Below are positions 53,714 through 60,827 of a DNA stretch of 64,000 nucleotides, piece after piece; within the stretch, counting starts at the first letter, position 1, and every line of letters begins with the position of its first letter. The notes under the pieces were generated by a model that made no database searches, was not told where the DNA came from, and worked only from the letters and a program-made list of their open reading frames with translations. The position numbers were made by a program, and so were the translations under genes. This DNA is from UBA2779 sp965232615 (GTDB lineage: Bacteria > Spirochaetota > Spirochaetia > DSM-2461), in assembly GCA_965232615.1 (NCBI GenBank), contig OZ246985.1, positions 992,001 through 1,056,000 on the forward strand, in the 5' to 3' direction.

Positions 53714-53905
53714 TTCTCATCTTACTGGGGCAAGGTGTACACGTCTGCCCTGGAGCAGGGCCATGGATACCGTGAGCTTTCACCGGTGATCAGCATTAAC
53801 CTGTTGGATTTTGTTTTATGGCCCGGACTAAAACAGGTGCACAGTTGTTTCATGCTCAGGGAACAGAGGAATCCAGACTGCGTTTTTTCGAATAAAACCC
53901 CCTGA
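53714..53905 (+). pseudogene. Rpn/PD-(D/E)XK nuclease family protein, internal fragment
   Basis: Immediately after the racemase stop a 63-residue frame reads SYWGKVYTSALEQGHGYREL, then SPVISINLLDFVLWP and HSCFMLREQRNPDCVF. This is the conserved middle-to-late part of the PDDEXK_2 (Rpn) family. The N-terminal nuclease motifs and the C-terminus are absent. It appears to be a stranded piece of the same kind of gene as the broken copy at 55.7 kb. Confidence 0.8.
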
Positions 53906-53975
53906 ATCTTCCAAACCTGGAACTGTTATACTGATTAGCATGAAAAAAAGACGTTTTTCCCGAATCAAGGGTTGC

Positions 53976-54041
53976 AAAACTATTTTTTTTGAGGTACCCT
54001 TGAAACTGTAAAGGTGAGCTGAAAGGTTTTTTGAGGTTCCC
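53976..54041 (+). repeat. Degenerate family A ends, copy A10
   Basis: Two right-end-like sequences, TTTTTTTTGAGGTACCC (ending 53999) and GGTTTTTTGAGGTTCCC (ending 54041), lie 42 bases apart. No hairpin and no left end. Probably decayed remnants. Confidence 0.4.
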
Positions 54042-54069
54042 TAAATTTAACTTTTCATGGAGGTAAATC

Positions 54070-55368
54070 ATGACCAGGATTATTGGATACAATCTTCTGA
54101 AAACGGCATTCGTACTATACGTTGGTACGATTTTATTGACGGGATGCGGCTCCCCAGCGGAATCGAAATCCTCGGAAGCGAACATAAGCGAGCTGACCCT
54201 CGCAATCGGCAACACGGAGTATTCGGTTGATTTTGCAGGCAATACCCCCATGATTGAACTGCCTTCCAGTGGAAACATTCCGCAGACGGTAAGGGTTGCC
54301 AGTGTTACCCTCTCCGCGGGGGCTACTGGGGTGGCGCAAGGAGATACTTTGCAGGTAAGGAACGACGAGATTAGCATCACCGTTACCGCCGAGGATGGTA
54401 CGACAACAAAAAGTTATACCATCTCTGTTGATGCACTACTTGTCGTAGACGAGATTCCCAAAAAAGCTACTTCCGATATACGAGACTCCTATGTGCTTTT
54501 TAGTATCTCAGCCAGTCAATCACTAAGTGCTTATCATCTGGCAGTTAAAAAAACAGAAGAAGACCCTCCCTCCGCCGCTGAGATGACCGCGGGAGCATTA
54601 AAACGTAACTTAGGAACGAATCCAATAAATGTTCTTATAGCCCAACGGATAGTCGCTCCAATGGTAACATTTGCTAAAGACTTTTTTGATGGTAATACAA
54701 GTGAAGTGCCTACAGATATGACCGCTAAAAAACACGGACCCTTGCTTGCTTTGGTCTATGATGCCACATACGACACCGAAACGAGCACATGGACAGCGGC
54801 TAGTGATGAGAATAAATGGGTGGCGCAATCTGTCCTGGAGCCGAACTCGCAGTATGTACTCTACGGCATGGCGGACAGCGGTACGGAAGTATTAGAGCTT
54901 AAAACATTTATGACAGATGCCTCGGCGACACATCCGACGGATATCAACACTGGTTTAATTGACACCACACTGGCAAAAGATCATATTGAACTTAGTCTTA
55001 ACGCCGAAGAATATTACATACTTCCGCTTCAGACCAATAGTGGATTTCCAAAAACAAAAAATTTACTATCAAGTCAGTACTTCTATTCTGGTAAAGTTGC
55101 TTCGGCGTTATCCATAGCGAATGCTTCGCCATCAACATATTTTGGAAGTACAGATGCTGGATACAAATATCAACTACTTCTATTTCGCTCTGAAGCCTCA
55201 ACTGGAGAAATATGGTCTAGAAGCGCGTATGTGCTTATGGACACATCAAGGATGGATTTAAGCCGTATCGACGAATCTAATCCAATCCACTTTAGTAAAC
55301 GACTTAACTATGATGATACCTCTAATACAGGCACGCTTCGTACTTCCGTATTGAAAATACAGCAATAG
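54070..55368 (+). CDS. Lipoprotein with cadherin-like beta-sandwich domain
   Basis: 432 residues, ATG after GGAGG. Signal peptide with lipobox ILLTGC (Cys27). Residues about 38-125 form one cadherin-like beta-sandwich (PF12733 type): ISELTLAIGNTEYSVDFAGN, ending TAEDGTTTKSYTISVDAL. The remaining ~300 residues are unassigned. The domain occurs in secreted adhesion-type proteins. Codon use seems more GC-rich at the third position in the N-terminal part than in the neighbours. Confidence 0.78.
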   Translation: MTRIIGYNLLKTAFVLYVGTILLTGCGSPAESKSSEANISELTLAIGNTEYSVDFAGNTPMIELPSSGNIPQTVRVASVTLSAGATGVAQGDTLQVRNDEISITVTAEDGTTTKSYTISVDALLVVDEIPKKATSDIRDSYVLFSISASQSLSAYHLAVKKTEEDPPSAAEMTAGALKRNLGTNPINVLIAQRIVAPMVTFAKDFFDGNTSEVPTDMTAKKHGPLLALVYDATYDTETSTWTAASDENKWVAQSVLEPNSQYVLYGMADSGTEVLELKTFMTDASATHPTDINTGLIDTTLAKDHIELSLNAEEYYILPLQTNSGFPKTKNLLSSQYFYSGKVASALSIANASPSTYFGSTDAGYKYQLLLFRSEASTGEIWSRSAYVLMDTSRMDLSRIDESNPIHFSKRLNYDDTSNTGTLRTSVLKIQQ

Positions 55369-55375
55369 CCTAACA

Positions 55376-55440
55376 GCCAGTCAGAAGCCTGCCTACAGCA
55401 TCAAAAGTCGCTGATGTTTTGGTGTTGCAGTTTGACTGGC
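55376..55440 (+). other. Stem-loop after lipoprotein gene
   Basis: GCCAGTCA (55376-55383) pairs exactly with TGACTGGC (55433-55440), enclosing a smaller CATCA/TGATG stem. It lies eight bases after the stop. No U-tract, so it is not a classical terminator. The following 55441-55696 holds nothing I can name. Confidence 0.4.
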
Positions 55441-55696
55441 CAGGCGTTTTCCCTTGCGGTGTATGTTTCGATGCCGCAAGTACAAACCGATGTGGGTGTC
55501 ATTCATGGTTGAGCCATTCCGTTAGAACACCCCTGTCTTTCTGAGCCTTGATTCTCTGCTCAAGCCCGGCGGGAATGGGGCCATGGGATTTTGGTGCGGG
55601 TTCAGGACATAGGTAACAGATTTCAAGGTTCAGAAGAGGCATCACACCCCACTTTTTATTGACAGCACACCCTGACAGGGATACGATTGACTTATC

Positions 55697-56264
55697 GTGA
55701 GCAAGTATATCAACCCAATGAACGACTTCTTCATGCGCTACCTGCTGGGGAGCAAGGGCAGCGAGAACAACTGCCGTGGCTTCGTCAATGCCGTTCTTCA
55801 GGACATTGATTTCCCGACAGTGAGTAGTCTGACGATTCTCAATCCCTTCAACTTGAAGGAATACCTCGGGAACAAGGAGTCTGTCGGACTTACGCCTCAC
55901 GGCTCGATTTTTGCCCTTTTTTCCTGCTGCTACGTTGCCAAAATACTCATGTAGCCCAGCTACGCTCCGTTTTTGTCGCCTTGCATCAGGAAAAAATCAT
56001 CGTCTGGAAGCTCCCAGGCTGGAGGATCATCCGCAGGGCTTAAGCGCGGGTCTGAGCGGCTGGTTAACCTATTTGAAATTAGAGGGCAAAGTACCAGAGT
56101 CAGAATTGTTAGAAATAATAAAGGAGGATCCAGTTTTGAAGGAGGTCCATAAAACGTACAATAAGTTTTTGAGCAATCCTGAATTGATGGAGGCCTATGA
56201 GGGCAGGCAGAGATGTCTACACGATCAGGCGACAATCAGGGAAGAGAGCTTCAAGGACAGTTGA
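55697..56264 (+). pseudogene. Rpn-family nuclease/putative transposase, interrupted by repeat B3
   Basis: GTG 55697 starts the family N-terminus MSKYINPMNDFFMRYLLGSK, through ILNPFNLKEYLGNK at 55876. There the coding sequence turns into family B repeat (55877-56001). Beyond it the family C-terminus resumes: YLKLEGKVPESELLEIIKED, then NPELMEAYEGRQRCLHDQAT. The catalytic PD-(D/E)XK middle is missing. The 3' end runs into an antisense ATPase remnant. The gene is non-functional. Confidence 0.85.
55877..56001 (+). repeat. Family B element, copy B3, right end lost
   Basis: Begins GAGTCTGTCGGACTTACGCC as B1 does, continues through the core ACGTTGCCAAAATACTCATG and GCTACGCTCCGTTTTTGTCG, and ends after GGAAAAAATCATC. 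The right ~35 bases and terminal repeat are missing at the junction with the nuclease C-terminal fragment. Confidence 0.82.
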
Positions 56265-56378
56265 CTTTCCCACATCGTTTTTGCCAACGAATACCGTTAG
56301 ATCGTTGAAGTCGATCGTGGTTTCATCTTTGTAGCCACGAAAGTTTGAAATTTTAACCTGAGATATCTTCATAACCAT
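56217..56378 (-). pseudogene. AAA/OLD-type ATPase gene, N-terminal remnant
   Basis: A 53-codon frame from ATG 56378 (or 56372): MKISQVKISNFRGYKDETTI, then FVGKNDVGKSTVLEAL with the Walker A motif. This is the N-terminus of SMC-like AAA ATPases such as OLD-family nucleases. After LEAL (about 56244) it becomes antisense to the Rpn gene fragment and stops. It follows res in the same orientation, so it was probably a fourth or fifth gene of the restriction-modification operon. Confidence 0.82.
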
Positions 56379-56394
56379 TTCCCTTTTGTGTATT

Positions 56395-56455
56395 CCGTGT
56401 TTTTCGTTGTTCCAAAAAACATTCGTGTCTATTTGTGTTCATTCGTGGTTCCTTC
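56395..56455 (-). repeat. Short interspersed repeat (family D) downstream of res
   Basis: On the minus strand ACCACGAATGAACACAAATA and GACACGAATG. The same word family (aaccacgaa.gacacgaa, accacagaacacac) occurs at 59480-59579, 60735-60825 and, in frame, at 62783-62803. It is confined to the restriction-modification operon. Confidence 0.55.
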
Positions 56456-56459
56456 TTCA

Positions 56460-59400
56460 TTAAACGTACTTCCCTGAAAAGTCCTCGAACGCATTTGTGA
56501 CAGCGAACCTAACCTCTTTGCCCAGAGCTTTGAAGTGTTCCTTGCCGCATGCGATCTTGGCTTTTTCAGTTGGGCGTAGCGCATCGGTGAATAAGGTGCT
56601 TTTGGTCTCAACGACAAAGTAGAGTTTCTCTTTACCATCTATCTCGATTAATACAGCCCAGTCCGGGTTGTAGGTGCCCAGCGGAGTGTCGATTTTGAAC
56701 CAGTCCGGGAGCTTGGCGTAGAGCTTAATGTCGTCGCTTCGCTCAAAGGCAGTGGCAAACTCCAACTCTACATCGGAATCGTAAACCACATGGTCAAAGA
56801 CCGACTTCTGGCTTTCGACCATGTTTTTCTGCAGGTAGCCAAACAGCTCGTTGTCGCTGAATAGTTCCTGAGCGTAAAAATGTTCATCCCCGATCTTGTG
56901 ATACTTAATCCCGTCCACCACAAAGAGACGCATCTGGTGCTGGATGATGGTTGATACCTGCTCGATGAATTTCTGTGGATTGTTTTTGAATGACTCAAGG
57001 CGACCACTGTCGTTGATAATCTTAACGATAGTTCGGCGTGTCAGATTAGTTTCGTTCTGGAGATAAGTGATCAGATCCGGGAGTTCGAAAGATCGTGGCT
57101 CATAAACACTGGCTGTTTCCTGAACCTGTTCTGCGTGAACGCCGCCACGGTCAATCTCAGCCTTGGCCTTCCGGTAAATAAACCTGGCTTTGCCCACCTG
57201 CAAATTGGCTTTAATTTCTTCAGCGCATTTTGTGGCAAGTGCCTCGACATCAAAATCGACTCTGAATGTGGTCTTGTATTTGATTCGATCCCATAGCTCC
57301 TTGAACTCCGGGCTTAGAAATACGGCCTTATTCAGCGACACCTTCTTCTTGTCGTCACGGTTCTTGATGTTGAGATTGCCGGACACTTTCTTCAGCACCG
57401 CAGCAATTTGCGGGGCGTGCTCTTTGAATTCTTCAGGGAGTTCCAGCTCGCCGCTTTTCAGGGCTGTTTTCAAGGAGTCTTGTACTTTGCCTTTGGTGTC
57501 AATGTAGCCAGTGGTTTTCAGGTGATCCCACAGTTTCTTGGAGACATCGACACCAGGGTATTCATTGTTGTAGTCGTCAACCGGAACAACGATGTTGGCA
57601 AACAGGTGCTCTTCAACCACTCCGAATTCAATGCCTTCTTCCTGCTCAATCTCTTTCTGGAGCTGCTCGGCAAATTTTTCATAGGACTCGTTGGCCATAA
57701 CCGTGAGGGTGTTGACCTCAAAACCATGAACCCGCTCACCATCTTGATTGACACATATACGCAGACCACGGCCAATTTCCTGCCGTTTCTTGATAACCGA
57801 ATTGGTCTCGTTGAGCGTACAGATCTGGAATACGTTGGGGTTGTCCCAGCCTTCTTTCAGCGCGGAGTGGGAGAAAATAAACTTCAGCTTTGAGTCAAAG
57901 CTAAGCAGCTTCTCTTTCTCTTTCATGATCAGGTTGTAGGCGCTCTCATCCGCTGCAGTGTTACCCGAGGCATCCTTCAACATTTCGTTGCCGGTAGCGT
58001 CTTTCTTTTTATCAATGGCAAAATATCCGTTATGCACACCGGCAGCCACTGTATCCAGATCGGCCCCTTCAAAGAGGGTGCTGTATTTAGGTTTGCGGAT
58101 TGCCCGGGCATACTCCTCTTCAAACATCAGAGCGAATTGACCCTTTTGCGGATTGCCGTCCTCGTCGTACCAGCGGTAATTGGCAACCTTATCGATGAAA
58201 AACAGGCTAAGGACCTTGATGCCCTGAGGACGCAGACACATCTCTTTATCCAGATGCTCCTCAATGGTCTTGCGGATCTGCAGGCGCTTGTATTCATCCG
58301 GGTGAACTTCACCGATGGCCTGACCCAGTTTCAGGATTTCCGGCTTGCTGGTGAAGCTGATGTATTCATTGCCTTTCTCGCAGTAGATATCCTCAAGAAT
58401 GTAGCCATCGTAGATATCACGGCCTCCGCTGTACTTTGAATCCAGCAGATCGGCACCACTTGAGACCACCACGGCTTTTCGTTTAATGCTGCCATTCTTC
58501 ATGCGGCAATCGATCTCGATTTTAGCGGTGATCGGGCTCTTTTTATTGTTTACGCTCAGGAGCTTTATATAGGCTTTGTTGTGGCCGTCTTTGACTTCAA
58601 CTCCGGCAACTTCAATCTGCTTGACCAGCTTCTGTTCATAGGCATCAACGGAATCCAGTTTGTAAAGCATGTGATGCTTGTCGATATGAGTAGCGGAGTA
58701 ACGCAGAGTGCAAAGCGGATTGAGTGAGCGAATAGCCTCTTTACTCTTTGACGTGGTATCCACACTCTGGGGCTCATCCACGATAACAATGGGGTTGGTT
58801 TCCTGAATGTATTCAATGGGCTTGGCCCCAGTCATCCGGTCATGGGAACGGTGGATGATGTTGGCTTTGTTCTCCTTTTCCGGATCGGTAAAGCTTTTTC
58901 GGAAAGCATCGATATTGATCACCATAATCTGAATGTCCGGACTGGTGGCAAAGTTTCTCACGTCGGATAGCTTGCCGGAGTCGTAGACAAACGCATCAAA
59001 AGTCACATTTTCATAGAGCTCTTTAAAATGCTCGGCAGTAATCTCTAAAGACTTGGCAACGCCTTCTTTGATGGCAATGGACGGCACCACAATGATGAAT
59101 TTGGTAAAGCCGTAGAGCCGGTTCATTTCAAAGATGGAGCGCAGGTAGACATAGGTCTTTCCGGTTCCGGTCTCCATCTCCACGGTAAAATCCATGGAGT
59201 CCATTTTTTCGGAAGGAGCCAGCCCGTTCTGCAGCTGTATCTTGCGAATGTTTTTGTGGATGTCCTCGGGGAGCAGCTTTAAGCGGTTGCCAATACCAAG
59301 CGAATTGCCTAATTGCTTTTCACTAAAAAGTGCGTCTTTTCCAATAGCTTGCAGCGGAGCCACGGTGAAATTGGTCTGACAAATTTCCTGACCTTCAAAT

Positions 59401-59465
59401 ACCCCAGCGACGGATTCTATGGCCTGTTTCTGGAAGTCCAGATTTGCGTCAAATTTGATTTTCAT
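56460..59465 (-). CDS. res: Type III restriction endonuclease subunit Res
   Basis: 1001 residues, ATG after CGGAGG. DEAD/SF2 motor with Walker A METGTGKT (97-104), motif II DEPQ in IVIVDEPQSVD, and motif VI QEIGRGLRICVN. The C-terminal nuclease shows NPDWAVLIEIDG followed by FVVETKST, a PD-(D/E)XK site. It works only in complex with Mod, cutting DNA between head-to-head unmethylated sites after ATP-driven sliding. Full length, intact. Last intact gene of the operon. Confidence 0.95.
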   Translation of the reverse strand: MKIKFDANLDFQKQAIESVAGVFEGQEICQTNFTVAPLQAIGKDALFSEKQLGNSLGIGNRLKLLPEDIHKNIRKIQLQNGLAPSEKMDSMDFTVEMETGTGKTYVYLRSIFEMNRLYGFTKFIIVVPSIAIKEGVAKSLEITAEHFKELYENVTFDAFVYDSGKLSDVRNFATSPDIQIMVINIDAFRKSFTDPEKENKANIIHRSHDRMTGAKPIEYIQETNPIVIVDEPQSVDTTSKSKEAIRSLNPLCTLRYSATHIDKHHMLYKLDSVDAYEQKLVKQIEVAGVEVKDGHNKAYIKLLSVNNKKSPITAKIEIDCRMKNGSIKRKAVVVSSGADLLDSKYSGGRDIYDGYILEDIYCEKGNEYISFTSKPEILKLGQAIGEVHPDEYKRLQIRKTIEEHLDKEMCLRPQGIKVLSLFFIDKVANYRWYDEDGNPQKGQFALMFEEEYARAIRKPKYSTLFEGADLDTVAAGVHNGYFAIDKKKDATGNEMLKDASGNTAADESAYNLIMKEKEKLLSFDSKLKFIFSHSALKEGWDNPNVFQICTLNETNSVIKKRQEIGRGLRICVNQDGERVHGFEVNTLTVMANESYEKFAEQLQKEIEQEEGIEFGVVEEHLFANIVVPVDDYNNEYPGVDVSKKLWDHLKTTGYIDTKGKVQDSLKTALKSGELELPEEFKEHAPQIAAVLKKVSGNLNIKNRDDKKKVSLNKAVFLSPEFKELWDRIKYKTTFRVDFDVEALATKCAEEIKANLQVGKARFIYRKAKAEIDRGGVHAEQVQETASVYEPRSFELPDLITYLQNETNLTRRTIVKIINDSGRLESFKNNPQKFIEQVSTIIQHQMRLFVVDGIKYHKIGDEHFYAQELFSDNELFGYLQKNMVESQKSVFDHVVYDSDVELEFATAFERSDDIKLYAKLPDWFKIDTPLGTYNPDWAVLIEIDGKEKLYFVVETKSTLFTDALRPTEKAKIACGKEHFKALGKEVRFAVTNAFEDFSGKYV

Positions 59466-59579
59466 GATAAGCCTCCGTTTTTAACCACAGAACACACGGA
59501 AGACACAGAAAAGGCAGGAACCACGAAATGGACACGAATATTTTTTAACCGCGAAAAGAGCGAAATACACGAAAGTTGA
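59466..59579 (-). repeat. Family D repeat between DUF1016 gene and res
   Basis: Contains on the plus strand ACCACAGAACACACGGAAGA, AACCACGAAATGGACACGAA and AACCGCGAAAAGAGCGAAAT, three versions of the short accac..cacgaa word. Non-coding gap of 114 bases in an otherwise tightly packed operon. The res Shine-Dalgarno sequence lies at its end. Confidence 0.55.
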
Positions 59580-60827
59580 TTACTCATGGTCGCCTCCTTT
59601 TTGAACTGCCGAGGAATCCTCGTGAGCTGCTTCCCATTCTGCTTGGGCTTCTTCGAGTTGTTTCTTTAGAGCATCTTTATCAGGCAAGTAGGTCTGATAC
59701 TTGGTGGCATGAATATTGGTGCCTTCCGGTAGGGTAATTTCTACCAGTGAATCCTTCTTCTTTTTGCAAAGGACAATTCCAATTGTTGATTGCTCATCAT
59801 CGAGTTTTACATAACGGTCAAAGTAGTTCACATACATCTGCATTTGGCCGAGGTCCTGATGCTTCAGTTCACCAATTTTCAGGTCAATGATCACATAACA
59901 GTGAAGCAGGCGGTTATAGAAAACCAGATCGACAAAAAAATGGTCTTCATCAAAGGTGAAGCGCTTTTGGCGTGCTTCGAACAGAAATCCTTTGCCCAGC
60001 TCCAGCAGGAAGTGCTCGATCTTATCGATGATGGCGGTTTCCAATTCTGTTTCCGAATACCGATGGTGTTCTTCAAAACCCAGGAATTCCAGAACCAGTG
60101 GATCTTTGATCGCATCCGAATGTTTCTCTATGAGTTGTCCTTTTTTCGATAGCTTTTTCACACCTGCTTTGTCTTTGCTCAGCGCAAGTCTTTCATACAA
60201 GCTTGAATTGAATTGCCTTTTTAGCTCACGCAGCGACCAGCCTTCATTGGCGGATTCAATCTCATAAAAACGGCGCTCATTTACATCGGAAATCCCCATT
60301 AAAAACAGGTAGTGCGACCAGCTCAACGGCAATTGCGCAGACAGTGTCTGCGTTATCTGAGTCAAATCAAATTTCTCAGACAATGTTTGAGGTTTGTGCG
60401 AGCGAGATTGGCCAGACACTGTCTGGCTAATTTGTCGATTTTCAGAAATCCCAGACAGTGTTTGGGATTTTTCCTCCACTGATGGTGCATAGGTCAAATA
60501 AAACTTCCGCATATATTCCAGATTACTGCGAGAGTAACCCCGTCCAAACTCCTTGGTTAATTCTGCTGATAGTTCCTTTAAGGTCGCTTTTCCATAATCC
60601 GCCCGTTCCTGACCACGTTGCTCCTCCGTGACAATGCGCATGCCGATCAAATAATTGGAGATCACCTGCAAAGAGTTCACACTACGCCGAGTCAGCGACC
60701 TAGCTTGAGAGATAATCTCCCGAACATCACCAATCAATCCTCCAAAACCCACTTCCGTGTTTTCAGTGTGTTCCGTGGTTTTATCCAATTCGTGTTTATT
60801 CGTGTCCATTCGTGGTTTCTCTCCCAT
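59580..60827 (-). CDS. DUF1016 (YhcG-type) PD-(D/E)XK nuclease domain protein
   Basis: 415 residues. The N-terminal DUF1016 part starts near LIGDVREIISQARSLTRRSV and includes TLKELSAELTKEFGRGYSRS. The C-terminal PD-(D/E)XK domain is FTFDEDHFFVDLVFYNRLLH, then YVIIDLKIGEL. The start overlaps the mod stop (TAATG). The first ~28 residues (PRMDTNKHELDKTTEHTENT) are translated family D repeat and not part of the fold. A middle stretch has four QT(L/V)S repeats encoded by palindromes. Such proteins often join restriction or toxin-antitoxin loci; exact role unknown. Confidence 0.9.
   Translation of the reverse strand: MGEKPRMDTNKHELDKTTEHTENTEVGFGGLIGDVREIISQARSLTRRSVNSLQVISNYLIGMRIVTEEQRGQERADYGKATLKELSAELTKEFGRGYSRSNLEYMRKFYLTYAPSVEEKSQTLSGISENRQISQTVSGQSRSHKPQTLSEKFDLTQITQTLSAQLPLSWSHYLFLMGISDVNERRFYEIESANEGWSLRELKRQFNSSLYERLALSKDKAGVKKLSKKGQLIEKHSDAIKDPLVLEFLGFEEHHRYSETELETAIIDKIEHFLLELGKGFLFEARQKRFTFDEDHFFVDLVFYNRLLHCYVIIDLKIGELKHQDLGQMQMYVNYFDRYVKLDDEQSTIGIVLCKKKKDSLVEITLPEGTNIHATKYQTYLPDKDALKKQLEEAQAEWEAAHEDSSAVQKGGDHE
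60336..60467 (-). repeat. Four palindromic repeats inside the DUF1016 gene
   Basis: Palindromes CGCAGACAGTGTCTGCG (60336-60352), CTCAGACAATGTTTGAG (60375-60391), GCCAGACACTGTCTGGC (60411-60427) and TCCCAGACAGTGTTTGGGA (60449-60467). They share the core CAGACA-N-TGTYTG but have different flanking bases, which stay complementary within each copy. Centres are 36-39 bases apart. They encode the repeated QT(L/V)S peptides. Confidence 0.85.

Noticed and set aside
55499..55900. Minus-strand frame of 133 residues
   Set aside because: Mostly antisense to the Rpn nuclease N-terminal fragment; the remaining tail has no recognisable features.
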